Numbered from the stretch's first letter, positions 1 through 13,030 are shown. The stretch is DNA of 64,000 nt from Tetraselmis striata (GCA_006384855.1 VCJN01002775.1:88694-152693), one strand, 5' to 3'. The notes: a model not told the origin generated them from the sequence alone. A program made the numbers and translations.

Positions 1-19
1 TGGGAGGACCTGACCCCAC

Positions 20-2303
20 CTGTGTGGAAGCTGAACATGTCCTGCTTGAGGTCCGGGTTCAGCGAGTAGAACAGCAGCGCGTCGCCCTTCTTCGGCCGCG
101 CCGACACGTACGGCTTGGCGCACGGGCTCCACGACCCCGCGCCCTGCGTGGCGGGGTCCATGTACTTCTCGCTGGCCCAGGCCTTGGGGAACGCCGTCTC
201 GCCGCCCTCCTCCACGTCTGCCACCGCCAGCACCGTAGCCTCTATCAGTCCGCTGAGGCACGCCACTGCGGGCCAGTGCTTGATGGCGCCCGCTGCAGGC
301 ATTGCAGGCCAGCGCTGCTGCGCTCTTTGCCTGGGCATGTAAGCCAGCATACCAATACCCAGGCACATGCCGCTGCGCTGCGCTGGGGTGTACTTGAGAG
401 CGCCGGGTCGGTGTTCAATTCAGTCACAATGGAGTCCCCCCCCCCCCCCCCCCAATCCCTTCGGCGCCATTCGCTACGCACTGGTGCCCCATAACCCACT
501 AGCCGGGCTGGATCACCGCACGGGGTGCCGCCGAACAACGTGTCCCACCGCCATCAGCCAGGATCGCCGTGGTTGTGGTGTAGTATCGGCATCACAACCA
601 TCAGAAGAACGACGTACGCAGTTTGAGCACCCCATGTTGGGGGCCGTTGGACAGCGGCGCGAAACCGTACGCGTAAGCTACAGACGGCCGTGGTAAGCAT
701 TGCATGGAGAGAGAGCAGTGTGGCCATGAGCGAAGCGGAAGCCAATTCCCATCCCGCGCATTATCATACAAATACAAACGGAGAAACAATGTCTTGACCC
801 CCACCCCCTCCCCGTGCCACACGCCTAATATGACTGCATGCTGGTGTAACACTGTATGGAACGCCTTGTGGGTACCTAGGTACTGCCCGGTGGCGCAACC
901 CTGTGGAGAGAGCCGCGTGTCATCAGGAGCCGCTCACCCCCCGCCGCCTGCCTACCGCCGATCCTGGCATGCATGATGCCCGTTCCGGCATGGAATCGTC
1001 GGCGCTCGCGCAGTCCGGTCATCGGTGGCAGCAGGGCGCACCCGAGAGGTACATTAGCACGGTGGCGATGCGCGGGCTGCCGTCCACGAGGGAGTCGTAG
1101 TGCGCGCCGTACTTCTGCCCGTCCTCATACTTGAGCACCTGGATGTCCTCCTGGTGCGCGAGGGGAATGTGGGTGTAGCGCGCGATGCGCTCCTCCACGC
1201 TGGTGATGACGTCGTCCACCTTGCGCCTTGTTTGCCGGGGGGGGGGGGGGGGGGGGGGGTGAATCGAGGCAAGCGGATGCCAGGGCAATGACCAGCGCGA
1301 CTGAGTGTGGGGGGCGGGGGGGGGGGGGGGGGGGGAGGGGGGGCTGCGCACGGTATGAAGGTGCCTGAGGAGGTGCGGATGCCGTCCTGCACGCCCTTCC
1401 CGCCGGCACCCACCACCGTGGAGCGCTCCATCTAGCAGCCGGTCGCCGAATCAAGGCGTTAAGTGGCCTCGCACAAGGAGGAGGCGGAAAGAAAGGTGCG
1501 CCCGAGGGGGGGGAAGGATAGGCAGGGCGCACACCACCGGGTCGGCCAGCTCGACAATGTGGTCGCACTCCTCCTCTAGCAGGCGGGCGCAGGGATCGGC
1601 ATCAGCACCGCCAGTCCGCGCATGCCAGCGCCGAGCGTGTCACATATGCGCGCATAAATGTGTGTGTGTGTGTGTGTGTGTGTTGGGGAGGGGGAGGGGG
1701 GGGGGGGGGCGGGGGGGACACATTTGTGCCAGTGTCTATGTCAATCTGCCCCTGTGTGTGGGGGGAGTGAGGGCCGAGGGAAAGCGGGGGTGCAGCTCAC
1801 CAGACAGAAAGTTGTGGAACACAAAGGCGCGCGGTTCCCAGCTCACAGTCTCAATCCTGGCGGATCAGCAGGCATCAAGTCTGTATCTGTGAGGCTGCAC
1901 CCTCCTTGGCCATCCTGCTGTTCACCCCCCCCCCTCCCCCCCTTTTAGCACACCCACAACCCAAGGCGCAAGAGGACCGGGAAGCGGGCCCACCAAGGCT
2001 CCGAGCTCCCGGCAGGCACCGCCGCGGGGCGGTGCGTCTCCCCCTTCCAGCCGATGAGCCGCTCCTCCTCCCCGTGCGCCGTTGCGGCATCTGCGCCGCG
2101 CCCGGGCCGAAGCAGAAGAGGGGGTGACGTCACCACGCGCCACGAGATGCCGACCCGCCGACAACCTACTGAAGCACTCGCCACTCACCCCCCCCCCTTC
2201 CCCCCTCTTCCCACCCCCAAGGTGGGCGCTGCTCACCAGTAATACACGCAACGGGGGCCAGCAGCGCCAGCAAGACCCCCATCAGCTGAGGGATGCGCGC
2301 CAT
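20..2303 (-). CDS. Prolyl 4-hydroxylase P4H1 (partial at left edge)
   Basis: An ER/secretory 2-oxoglutarate- and Fe(II)-dependent prolyl 4-hydroxylase, probably acting on hydroxyproline-rich wall proteins. Exons on the minus strand: 2303-2237, 2090-1994, 1856-1801, 1575-1535, 1431-1352, 1226-1042 and 217-20. All introns are GT-AG, and the joins restore family motifs (SEPW/IETVSWEPRAF, HNFLS/EEECDHI, MYLS/DVEEGGE). The start ATG opens a hydrophobic signal peptide (MARIPQLMGVLLALLAPVAC). Iron ligands are visible as the HxD of KYGAHYD (about H156 and D158). The last exon reaches SFHTG, just before the distal His-to-Lys motif, so the C-terminus lies outside the window. Introns carry long C runs in the transcript sense. 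It is a paralogue of the gene at 16.8-19.6 kb, sharing its intron positions. Family certain; substrate inferred. Confidence 0.9.
1227..1351. repeat. Poly-G/poly-C tracts in a P4H1 intron
   Basis: This 125-bp intron is largely two G runs on the plus strand (about 1237-1259 and 1316-1335), so the transcript has C runs before the 3' splice site. Similar runs occur near 436-453 (C), 8344-8369 (G), 9595-9614 (C), 11951-11980 (C), 18354-18369 (C), 18539-18561 (G), 26768-26787 (G), 28832-28849 (C), 34921-34942 (G), 48738-48761 (C) and 62395-62411 (C). Their lengths are likely to be unreliable in the assembly. Confidence 0.85.
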
Positions 2304-3027
2304 CGGGTCGTCGGAAGCTGGGCGCGCGTTGTTCGGGATGACCTCGCAGTGGTAGCGGCGGCAGTTGGAGGCGGTATACCGAGTTCTTGAGTATTGAGTT
2401 CCTAGGTATCCTTGGAAGAGGGGAACGTGCCGGCCGCGTCGGGCAGACTCGTGCCGAAGGCGCCTCTTGCGTGTGGCGCTGTCGCGTCGAAGGGGTGGCT
2501 CCGCGGCTTGCGGTTGGTCCCGGTGTGGCGGATGCGGCGGCTCCGTCGCGCGGTGTGCGCGGTGACTCTGCTGCTACTCGTAGCGAATACAGATTGCAGG
2601 TGATCCTTACCATGCAGAGCGATACCATGCAGGCATCACCATGCGATGGGCGTGGAGCAAAGCCAACCCTCCACTGCAGAGCCCGTGTCCCTGGACGCCT
2701 TGCTTGCCTATCTACTGCAGGGCCCGTCACCTGCATGCCCGCCTACTCAGCAGCAGCCATCAGCAGCCAGCAGCGTCAGGACGTCAGGACTACCGGCACT
2801 GGTGTGAATTACGCTACAAAAAGTACCGTAGGAGCAAGGTGTAATAAAAGGAGAACTGGTCGTATACTGCTAAAAGGATAGCGGGAACTGGTGTGAAGTA
2901 TTACCAGTACTACGGGTACCTGTGCTCGTAAACTCATAGTGTGAAGAATTGCAAAACCGCGCAAGTAACAAGCAGTAACAGTAGGGTTGTACAACTGATG
3001 ATGGTACGAGTATGGGTAATATTATCG
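2304..3027. other. P4H1 upstream region, no gene recognised
   Basis: This is the 5' flank of P4H1. Open frames here look like chance frames in GC-rich DNA. Around 2799-2822 is a variant of the dispersed GGTGTGAATTACAAAA motif. I see no convincing TATA box for P4H1. Confidence 0.5.
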
Positions 3028-5846
3028 AAACTAGTTTATGGAGTTTCCTTCTTTCCTGACTACCGCTTTTCGGGCTACCGTTGCTGCTAAGTGGTACGGG
3101 TTACTTCTTCACCCGTAGTCGTTCCGCGCTGCTTTTGGTGCAGCACGAGTACACTACATAACAGCAGCCGTAACAGCTGAGCATGGCATCTTCCAGTTTC
3201 GCTGCGTTCCATGCAGCGATGAACAGTCTCGTAACCTGTTGCGAGCAAAATCACAGGTTGTTTCAAGACCACACCCGGCCCAGCCACCATCCGTGTGAAA
3301 TACTCATCCGCACGTCCGTGCGTCACCATGCCGGATGGAGAAGAACCCGTCGTTGAGCCGACGGTCCAATCGATGCAAGCATACATAAAGGCCCATTCTA
3401 CATTGATGCGCGAGCGTACCTAGGCGTTGGCCCAATTGACGGCTCGTCATTGTGTTGTTGATGGAGATGGAGCACAACATGGCTATGGTTCCGGGCAGCG
3501 CGTCGCGGAACAACCGACATGCAACGGAGGAGCCGTAGAGCGCCCCGACTTGCAAGAGCTAGCCCAGAGCGGCCATGTCGGAGCAAAACCGCCAGTGACG
3601 AGAACGATGACCTCGCGGTGCTAGAGTTGCTGCAATGACCATAGTTTGGTTACAAGAACATTCGACCGGTCAACCGATGAGTGCCTAGGCTTTTTCCTTT
3701 GCGTACTAACATGATGAACGACTACCTCAAGCATGATTCCCGGCGTCTGCCGACCCAAGAGGAGTATATCTTTGGACGACATGTTTTGGGGCCCACATGG
3801 TTACGCCATTCGTGGCTCTCGACGAGCTTCTCCCTTACGTCCTTCATTGCTGCTAATCAATACTTCACCCCTTACCTCGCCCCCTAATCAAGACTTCACC
3901 CCCTACCGGAATCATGCCGAGGCAATCGACAAGGCGTTTCACTTTCGTCTAGCCTTCCCGCGGAGGCGTAACGAGCGTGTACACGGTGACCAAGATGTTC
4001 TGGGCGTACATCGGGTTCATCATTTTCAGCCTGCCGCCGGACAATCACATGGGCTCTGCGATTTTCGGAGATATGATGATGATGGACTACGAGCGTCGCG
4101 TCTTCGAGGCGACAGTCGCAAGCTGTAGCGCAAAAGCTAGCTATCGCTACTGCTCGGGCAGAGGCGGCGCTCGCGGGACGCGGGCGCGGGCGTGGGCGTG
4201 GCGGCGGTCGCGGGCATGGCCGTGAAGGTGAGCACGAGTGACGTTGTGGGGCGCCTTCCGTCGGAGCTGCTGGCGCGGTGCGGGGTCATCACTTTTCGGT
4301 GACCACCGCAAAGCGAACCCTGACAGCTTAGCGGCGGGATGAGCGCCCTATGTCCGGACCGGACCCCCACCTTACAGACTTCGTTTAGACCCTCTTCGGT
4401 ACGGCGCTTCTTATAGCCGCAACCGTATGCAGCTCAACCATCTGCGCACCTGCAAATTGATGGCTCAACAATCCGCCTCCCGTGCCATCTCATCATTGCG
4501 TCCGTCAATTGTTATACACTGCGTGTTACAACCGGTTCGCAATGACAATCTTTCACACGTGTACGGTGCACGCGTGACATGCGATACGAGCGAGCGCGAC
4601 GGGCTGGCGGGGCGGCCCTCCTACCTAAACCTCACCCCGCAAAACCGTAGTGGTGCCCTCACTAATAATCCGTAAGCAATTACCGACCAACCATCGGCAA
4701 TTTAACCGCCGCGGCCGAGTACTTTGCTACAATCAACCCGCCCCATGTTACTCCGTCGGCCAAGCGTCGTACTTACGTAATTGACGAGCCGAAGCTGTCG
4801 CCCCTTGGGCTGGTTCACTTCGCGGTCCCGTCTGCAGGAGGCGTTCGGCTCAAATGAGTATGGACAATAACGGGCCCTCGAGCTACTCTCCAGCTCCCTC
4901 ACCGCTCATACGCTCAAGAGCTACGCCGGCAGGCTGTCTCAGTTCGCGTAGTTTTGCCACGACTCCGAGAACATCAGCCCGCCGGAGTCAACCACTGCAA
5001 TGTCGTCCGGTACTACGTCCACTCGCTTCGATCGGTGAGCGGAGTCACTACATTGGCACTAATCATTGCAACCCTACCTGTCACTCAGCAATCGACACGT
5101 TCGTCGAACTGAATAACCTCGACCCTATCGCTAAGGACTCACAGCCGGCACCTGACCGCCGCGCGTCTTGGCATGCTGCTAAGGCAATGCCGCATGCATG
5201 CTACCCCTTTGCGAGTCCCTTTGCATGTTGATGTCGCTTAAAGCTTCGTTGAGCGGGCCGAGTTATTTGTGTAAGCTCTCCCACCCGAGTACCAGTACGA
5301 GTTCCGAACCCTGTTGGCCTTGGTCGTCAAATTCATGCTCTTTGCCATGGGACTTAGTGTTGGCGTGTCCTGCCGAGTGCGGGACGTGCATGTCGACGCC
5401 GACAACATCACCATGCATGTGTACCGCGAGAAGGGGCGCGCCGGACGGCCCTGACGACCTACTCGTCGTCGCGCCTACGCGAAGGGGCCCTAACGACCTA
5501 CGCGTCGTCGCACCTTCGCCACTAACTTTCAAGTTCAGCAAGACTCCGCAAAGCAGCGGCGGCCTTCCCGGTGCCACCTTCGTGACCTGGCGCTACCCCT
5601 TCTTCGCCAATCTTCCGCTCTCTCCGTTCGCTCATCACTGGCAAAACTAGACTCAACTTTCAAATGATCTAAACTCGTTTATGGGGTTTCCTCCTTTCCT
5701 ACTCGCTTTTCCGGCTACCGTTGCTGCTAAGTGGTACGGGTTACTAGCCCGTCGTTGCGCCCTTTTGGGTGCAGCACGAGTAGACATAAAAGCATCCGTA
5801 ACAGCTGAGCCTGCCATCTTCCAATTTCGCTTCGTTCCACGCAGCG
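3028..5846 (+). mobile_element. Decayed element bounded by direct repeats, with a tyrosine recombinase
   Basis: Two long direct repeats, 3028-3219 and 5671-5846, share the same succession of sequence: a TTTATGG-GTTTCC block, a GCTGCTAAGTGGTACGGGTT block, a GTGCAGCACGAGTA block and a GTAACAGCTGAGC block. The 2.5 kb between them holds a broken tyrosine recombinase (4871-5454) and otherwise only scrambled open frames. The arrangement fits a DIRS-like, Crypton-like or other tyrosine-recombinase element, but I see no reverse transcriptase, so the class is open. A partial relative of the repeat edge (TTTATGGGGTTTCC) appears inverted near 30150. Confidence 0.55.
4871..5454 (+). pseudogene. Tyrosine recombinase/integrase remnant
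   Basis: Three frame-shifted pieces line up in the order of an eukaryotic-transposon tyrosine recombinase. 4871-4993 holds an N-terminal SAM-like core-binding helix (ELLSSSLTAHTLKSYAGRLS, then an in-frame TAG). About 5022-5231 continues in another frame with AIDTFVELNNLDPIAK, typical of the second core-binding helix pair. 5287-5454 reads EYQYEFRTLLALVVKFMLFA, then a GVSCRVRDV stretch and HVYREKGRAGRP, resembling the start of the catalytic domain. The catalytic R-H-R-Y residues cannot be followed because of frameshifts. It is not functional as read. Confidence 0.6.
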
Positions 5847-6575
5847 CCCCCCTGGCTCCGTTATTTTCCGTCCATGTTTTTCACTAAATACCTTCCAGCC
5901 AATTCCTTCCTTCCTGGTGCCAGTCCTGTCCCGGCCGGGGGCGGGAAGAAAGACTTCCAGCCAATTTCGGCTCTTGTTTGTGTAAACCAGCCTGCGTGCT
6001 GGTTCCTGGCAAAACCAGACTTAATAACTTTGAAACCTGTATGCAGTAAGGATTATCCTAACTGCATACATCCGCCGTCATATATAGAAACATCTTATAT
6101 AAAAACGTCCCATACAAAAACGAGTACAGGGTACTATCTGTGTGACCACCAACCTTTACGGGTTGCACACTGAGGCTACGTACTACCTGAAGTGATCTGC
6201 CGCCCACTTGCGGGCGGGCACGGCTCCGAAAAGCGCCCGCCCATTTTTTATCCTTTAAACCCACAACGCCGCCCGGCGTGCTGCGCATGGGCGCAAGTTG
6301 TGCGCCGCAGTGCCGCACACTGACAGTAAAGACTTTCCAGTAGCGTTTCTGCCTGGCTGCCTTGCAACTTGTGAGGGCACGACTGCATTGCACGCGAACC
6401 TTAGCACAGGTGCTGGTTGGGAGAGGCGCGCCAACGCACGGACTGCCTACGGGCAGCGACTACAGGTACCCGTACTGGTACCTACTGATCCACCTACCCG
6501 CGCTACACGGTTGTCGCCGAATTTGGGGCTAAGGGGTTTGGCGCCCATCTCGCAGCCGCTGCATTGCGGGCTGGC

Positions 6576-9500
6576 ATGATGGCCTTGTCGTCAGCGCGGC
6601 GCAGCGCCCTTTCCTCGCCACAATGTGTCGTATCCTCACAACGGGTGCCAGGTCTAAAGATCTGCAACGTTTTCGCACCGCGACGCGCCGGATTGCGGCG
6701 TTCGGGGCGTCCCGAGACCAGAGCGCAGCGACACTCGGCTGGCGGTGACGATGTGGGATGGTTACAGGAGGTTGCGTCGAATCGAGGACAGACTACGGGG
6801 GAGGAAAAATCGCGCGGTGCTCTCTCGTGCGAGAAGCTTGCCTTACCGCGCAGAGCCCTCCTGGGACTTGCCCTGCCGGCGATAGTTGCGTGGCCACCAC
6901 CTCCCGCGCATGCAGCAGCAGCCCCTGGCAAGGATGAAATCGAGGAGCTGGCGATGCAGGCCATTCAAGCCTACAGGTGCGGCTGGCGCTCGGCCCGGCC
7001 CCCTCCCCATCGGCGATCGCCCCATATTATCTGCAGCGGGCACGCGGGCCCGCTCTGCTCGCCTCTGCAGAGTACGGTTAGATGTATGCACATTTGATCC
7101 GGCCGGTAGCGTACACCTAATGTGGGTTTGACGGCACCCGATATCAGATCAGCCTGACGTATCACGTTTTGCCTGATACCAGCATGTTCGGGTGATGCGC
7201 GCGGCGATATACGGCACTGCTTGTGGGGCGGGATGCACGCCGGTGGGGCAGCTTTAAGCGTCCAGCGCCATGGGACATTGCCCCGTGACAGCCGGAACCT
7301 GCCGACCGTTGAGTGCCAGTAGGCTTCGTAATATGTGACTAGTAAATGACACCACAGGCAGGGGAAAGCTCAGGGCCCTGCAGCGCCTCGCCGACTAGTT
7401 TTTTCTGAGCCAATGTTCGACCGCTGATTATGGATAGGGCAGATTTCACACCATCTCCTCGTGAGGAATCATTTCCAACACATCCGAAGCTATCTACACA
7501 AGCGTGCAGGTCATTTCAGCATCAGGCAACCCCCGGGGCAACCTATCGGGCGTACACTGGTAGCGGCCACCAGCGACCGCATAGCCACTTAGGGAAAAAG
7601 CTGTGCATTGGTAATCCTTCTGAATGCGCAGGTACTCGCATGGGTAGAGACTACAGGAACTCTCGCTCATATCACAACATCCCGATCCAGGGATGTGCGG
7701 GTACAAATAACCGGTCCATTTGCAGCTTACCATTAGTCCTGGTTGAATTCCGCGCACTGCGAAAAGGCTGTCGCGTAATAAACCAGATTGAGAATTGGCA
7801 AACCGCACGGCACATATCGCGATTTATTCTGCGCGCGTCATTGTGGCCGCGCGCGCAGGGCGCGTGAGCTGCCGCGGGCGCTGGACCTGTTCAACTCAAT
7901 CGTCCAGCTGGACAGCCAGAATTCGGTGTGGTACGAGCGCCGGGGACAGGTGCGCTGCCCGCCCGCCGGTGCCGCCCGATGATGCTCGCTGCCCGCCAGT
8001 GCGCCCCCTTGCGCCGCCCGTGCTGGCCTGCCTGGGTGTCAGCGCCCCGCGCGCCCGGCCCAGGTGCTGGTGGACCTGGACCGCTTCCCCGCGGCGATTG
8101 CCGACTTCAACAGGGCGGAGTCGATGCAGGCGGACTCGTACGTCTCGCTAGGGCTGCTGTCCAACCGCGCGCTGGCCTATGAGGGGCTGAGTGACTGGGA
8201 GGTGCGCACCCCCGGCCCGCAGCGCCAGCAAGAAAGCGAGCTCCACCCAGGGGCTGATAGTCAACCTTGGGCTGGGGCCCGTTGGGAGGGGGGCGTGTGG
8301 AGGCGTGGGTGTGAGTGCAATGTTGCGGGCGTGGGCAAGGCGCGGGGGGGGGGGGGGGGGGGGGGGGGGCTTCGTCCACTTCTCTCTCTGCCGCCATCGC
8401 CCACCGTTAGCTCAGGAGACTGACGCAGCCGCTGAAGCTCAACCCCTAGCTAAATGCTCCGGTGGGACCGCACTCTTGCAAAGCCCTCCGCTGGGGGAAG
8501 CTCCCGGGGTAGGTGGACAGCTGGGGCTACGGCGGCATTTTGCACCCCGGCTGGGGATGACGCGATGCCCTGCATGCATACATGTGCATGTAGCCGTCTT
8601 ATCCGTTATCCAAATCCGGTCAACAGGTCGGGTCGCGGGCTCTGCCTCGGGGAGCGGCTGCTGCGGCAAGGCGCACACCGAGATCACACCGGGAGGCACT
8701 GCGCGGATCGGTGTGCGATTTGCGCTGGTAGGAAAGCGGCATTTTGCTCATGTCGTCGCTGCGGCGCGGCAACGCGACATTTGTTTCAGAAGCAGAGCGC
8801 TTGCCACACGGCAGCATGGCAGCGCCCATGTACTCGTAGTCTGCACACACTACTCGTACTACCCCGCATAGCATCTCGTACTCGTACATGTCACACTCTC
8901 TCGGTCCGAGGGGCTGCGGGGCTATGGCCATTCTTGACGGCAGCCATAGCGGGCGGCCGGCACCGCCGGGCAGAGTGGCCGCCATGCGGTGCTAGCGCCA
9001 GGCGGTCATGACTATCGCGTTGTTGGGATGTGGGTGCAGAGGCCTGTGCATGCAGCACATCCGACTGGGCGGCCTCGCTGCTGAGAACACCCGCCACAAT
9101 ATGAAACGCTGCCCAGAATATCCTATTGGTTGTGCGCTGTGGGTGCCCCCATCTCGCCGGCCCTTGACGCTCCCATCCTGGGCGCCCCGCCGTGCCGTCG
9201 CACCACCAGGCCGCGGAGAAGGACTACTCCACCTGCCTGGCCCTCTCAAAGGAGCTCGGCCTCACCGGCCCCTACATCTTGAACGCTCGGGGCAATGCCC
9301 GCGCGAGCCTGGGGCGCTGGGCGGAGGTGGGTGGCGCCAGGAGGGGCCCCGCTCGAGTGGCTGCTCTTGGTGGTGGTTTGGGGGGGGGGGGGGCTTGCTC
9401 CGCCTCATCGGCCGCTGTGTGAGCGCCTGCGTGGGTATCCGGTTCACCCACAGGCGCGCGAGGACTACACCCAGGCCGCGGAGGTGTTCCAGCGCAACAG

Positions 9501-11903
9501 GAACCTGCAGGGCACCACCTTCGCGGCTGCCAACGCGGGGCTTGTGCAGATGCAGCTTGGCAACGAGGCGGACGCGGTCAAGGAGGTGCGCCCCCCCCCC
9601 CCCCCCCCCCCCCCAGCAATCCCTCCCCTTGCCTAGAGTAAAAGTCGGGGTCCCCAGCTTAGTGTACAGCGCCGCCCTTCATCCCCTTCTGTACCGGCGC
9701 TTGGAAGGCTGCAATCCGCAATCAGTCAACCACAACATCATGCCGTTACCGCGGTATGATTCTATGTGATATCGGATTTATTTCTCGAAACAGTGCGGCC
9801 GCCCATGTTGTCGTGCCATGCGGAACACCCAACAAAGGCACAATGTCCGAGCCGGACCACCGCCAAGCAGTGCTTGCGACTTCCGTACACCGACAGTGCA
9901 TTGCTCCCCCCCGGCCCTTGCCTATCCCCGTGTGCATATCAATTTAGGGGGTTTTTCTCGACCTATCTTGCTCAATTGCCGCGTGAGGCACCTCAACCAG
10001 CCGAAGCAGCAGGAGAGCGATGAGTCATCAGAAGCAGCTGATAACGTCCGTTTTATCAGCGGTGTAGAGGTAGCGGCAACCAGAATAACAAGAGAACAAT
10101 GCGGTGAATATATATATGATTAGCTGTCCGCAGTTCTTGCCAAAGCTTCGCCGAATTAAATAGGCACGTGTAATGCGGGTGTGCACAAAAGCCCCTCATA
10201 CATATCTCTATGTATGTGTCTATGCATATGTCTATGTCTAAGTACGTATGTGTATATTTGTTTTTTTTCGGAGGATGCATATGGATATATGCACGCAGAG
10301 AGGGAGAGAGAGCCCCGATGGATGTCATTTAAGTTTAAAAGAGATGCCTAGATTTGTGGTGTGAGGCCACTCGCTTTACCGCTCAGCCGTGGGCCACACC
10401 TCTGCCACCGTGCTCTCGTTGACCGCATCGTTGAACACTGCGCCCTGCAGATCGAGGCGGTGGCTCGCCGCGCGCCCGGGAGCGTGGACATGCGCGCCGC
10501 ACTGGCCGCAATCTACTGGTAGGGCTGCCCCCCCTCCCAGATGATGCGGTGCCGGTGATGAGCATGGACGGTGCCTCTGTCTGCAGCGGGTTATTCCGCA
10601 GCGGCTTTTGTTCACTCCTTCTGAATGTGTCACGGGATGCGCAACGGTGTTTTTCTTTTTCGCGCGATTTTAAGGGTCTTTTAAGCGCAGTGGCTTTAGG
10701 GTACTTCTAGGTTATCGGGCGTAGTGCAGTGTCTTTGATATTTGCCAGTTCGGGCGTAATGGTGTTGCAACTCTTTCAGCAGGTAGTTTAGGTCTGCTTG
10801 GAATATTGTTGTCTGCTGTTTCCAGGGTTTTTTGGCTTGATTTCTGCGATTTTTTCATCGTTCAGTGTTTCTGGCATTTGACGACGGGTTCCGCAATCTA
10901 CTGGTAGGGCTGCCCCCCCTTCCCAGACGATGCCGTGCCGGGGATGAGCACGGACGGTGCCTCTGTCTGCAGCGGCACTTGTTCGGGGTGTACTCCTGTT
11001 GAATGTGTCACGGGGTACGCAACGGCGTTTTTCCTTTTCACGCGATTTTAAGGGTCTTTTAAGCGCAGTGGCTTTAGGGTACTTCTAGGTTATCGGGCGT
11101 AGTGCAGTGTCTTTGATATTTGCCAGTTCGGGCGTAATGGTGTTGCAACTCTTTCAGCAGGTAGTTTAGGTCTGCTTGGAATATTGTTGTCTGCTGTTTC
11201 CAGGGTTTTTTGGCTTGATTTCTGCGATTTTTTCATCGTTCAGTGTTTCTGGCATTTGACGACGGGTTCCGCAATCTACTGGTAGGGCTGCCCCCCCTTC
11301 CCAGACGATGCCGTGCCGGGGATGAGCACGGACGGTGCCTCTGTCTGCAGCGGGTTATTCCGCAGCGGCTTTTGTTCACTCCTTCTGAATGTGTCACGGG
11401 GTACGCAAAGGTGTTTTTTCTTTTTCACGCGATTGTAAGGGTCTTTTTTCCGCAGTGGCTTTAGGGTACTTCTAGGTTATCGGGAGTAGTGCAATGTCTT
11501 CGATAATTTAGGTCTGCTCACAATATTGTCGTCTGCTGTTTCCAGGGTTTTTTTTCTTCGATTTCCGTTCTGTTTCCGTCGTTCAGTGTTTTCTGGCATT
11601 TGGCGACGGGTTCTCGGCGACCGCGGTCTGACATCGCCCCCCGGGGTCTGTGCCGTCCCTCCCGCCGGCCTGCGCAGGTCCAACGGGCAGGAGACGCGGG
11701 CGGAGGAGACTTGGCGCCAGGCGTGCGACATGATCAACAGCGGCCAGCTGCGGGAGGGCGGCTCCGTGTACGACGGCTGCGAGAAGTACAAGGACATGGA
11801 CTGGCTGCGCAGGATACGGCGGTGGCCTCCGGTCATGGTGGAGAAGATGAGCGACTTTGTGGGCCTGCGGTCGCCGTTGGCCTCGGGGGGCACGAGCAGA
11901 TGA
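6576..11903 (+). CDS. Thylakoid-lumen TPR protein
   Basis: A soluble TPR protein of the thylakoid lumen, resembling the plant 'chloroplast lumen common family' proteins; its partners are unknown. Exons: 6576-6976, 7859-7949, 8064-8201, 9210-9326, 9454-9585, 10451-10518 and 11678-11903, giving 390 codons plus TGA with every phase consistent. Residues 1-85 are a basic, Ser/Arg-rich transit peptide. Residues 89-113 (LALPRRALLGLALPAIV, ending AHA) form a second, twin-arginine-like lumen signal with a likely cut after A113. TPR helices follow (ALDLFNSIVQLDSQNSVWYE, then AAIADFNRAESMQADSY, then the third pair). The C-terminal YKDMDWLRRIRRWPPVMV signature is diagnostic of the family. ATG 6576 is preferred over an upstream TTG. 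TGTAA follows at 12082, about 180 bases past the stop. The long first intron (880 bp) holds nothing recognised. Confidence 0.88.
10506..11615 (+). repeat. Tandem triplication in the last TPR intron, each copy with the splice donor
   Basis: Three tandem units begin at 10506, 10891 and 11269 (periods 385 and 378 bp). Each starts with the last bases of exon 6 and its 5' splice site (CCGCAATCTACTGGTAGGG), so two extra copies of the donor lie inside the intron. The third unit runs to about 11615, just before the acceptor at 11677. The exon-6 coding bases upstream of CCGCAATC are not copied. Confidence 0.9.
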
Positions 11904-13030
11904 ATGCGGCAGCGTGTTGACACGGCGGTTTGAAACGTGCGCCGATCAGAACCCCCCCCCCCCCCCCCCCCCCCCCCCCGAACTGTGAAAATGCCGACCA
12001 TGCGGGATGTTTATTGAAGCAATGTCACTTAAGTTATCTCTCATATGTTCAGTCAACATCGTCCAGTTATGGTCCCAGATATGTAATCGCTGCTGGCCGC
12101 AAGGGGGCAACATGCAACGGTCCTAGCCGACCCTGCGCGGGTACATGCAGCCATGAGATCGACCAGGACAAAAGTTGTAATGACTTTCAAATTCTAAATC
12201 TTGAAATTTAGTAGTGGTGGCTCATATACCGATCCACGAATATGCAAATGGTGTAAACGGTGACAAATAAGCAAATCACCCTGGTTTGAATTTTGTTACA
12301 GCTGAACAAAATTTCGTCTTAACAAGCTGTCTTATTTACCCAGCATCAGGGAAGGGCGCGCCCCGGACCAACCCGCATATTAAAGCGCGTACAGCGGGGC
12401 CTCGATTTTCAAATCACAATTTGCATGCGCGGCGGTCCTGCAGACATCATTCTCCCCGTGTTGCTACCTACTGCATGTATACAGTGACGACTGCTACTGT
12501 GCTACCCGCAATGCTACCCGCGCCGCGATCATCAGCAGCAATACAATATAGTATGCATACATCAGCAGTTATACTTCATCTTTGGTTCTGCCATGTATAT
12601 TGCTACGCATAGCCGCTAAGACGACACGTGCATGGCAGCAGGTTTTTGGTCTTTTTTGGCCGTGCAATACGATCAAGTGCGAGTATCGGCGTGCCGACAG
12701 GGGCAAAAAATTACAGTCTGACGAGCTCACAGTCTCTGATGTCGTCGCGGCTTGGCTGCGCGTCGTGCGGTCGTGCCGTGACCCCTACGACGCGGAGGCG
12801 TGAGGATAGGCGCTGCTGCACGGTGAGCGAATTTCTTGGTAGGCCTCGACCGGATTCGAGCTGCTGTGCCGGCGGAACGCAGCGCCGAATAGTGTTGGTG
12901 CGATGCTGGCGATGGTCGGATTGACCGCCGCCATGTGCGCCATTTTCAGTGCCCGTGGCCCGCGCAACCGTATTATCCCAAGTTATTTGGCTAATTTTTT
13001 GTCACTGCAATGCAGGCATGCAGCCCGTTT
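11904..13030. other. TPR 3' flank, no gene seen
   Basis: It contains a long C run (about 11951-11980) and two TGTAA signals (12082 and about 12175) that can serve the TPR gene. The remaining frames at 12286-12924 show no family features. Confidence 0.5.

Noticed and set aside
24..494. Plus-strand ORFs over the P4H1 exons
   Set aside because: Shadows of the minus-strand exons; only the minus frame gives P4H motifs.
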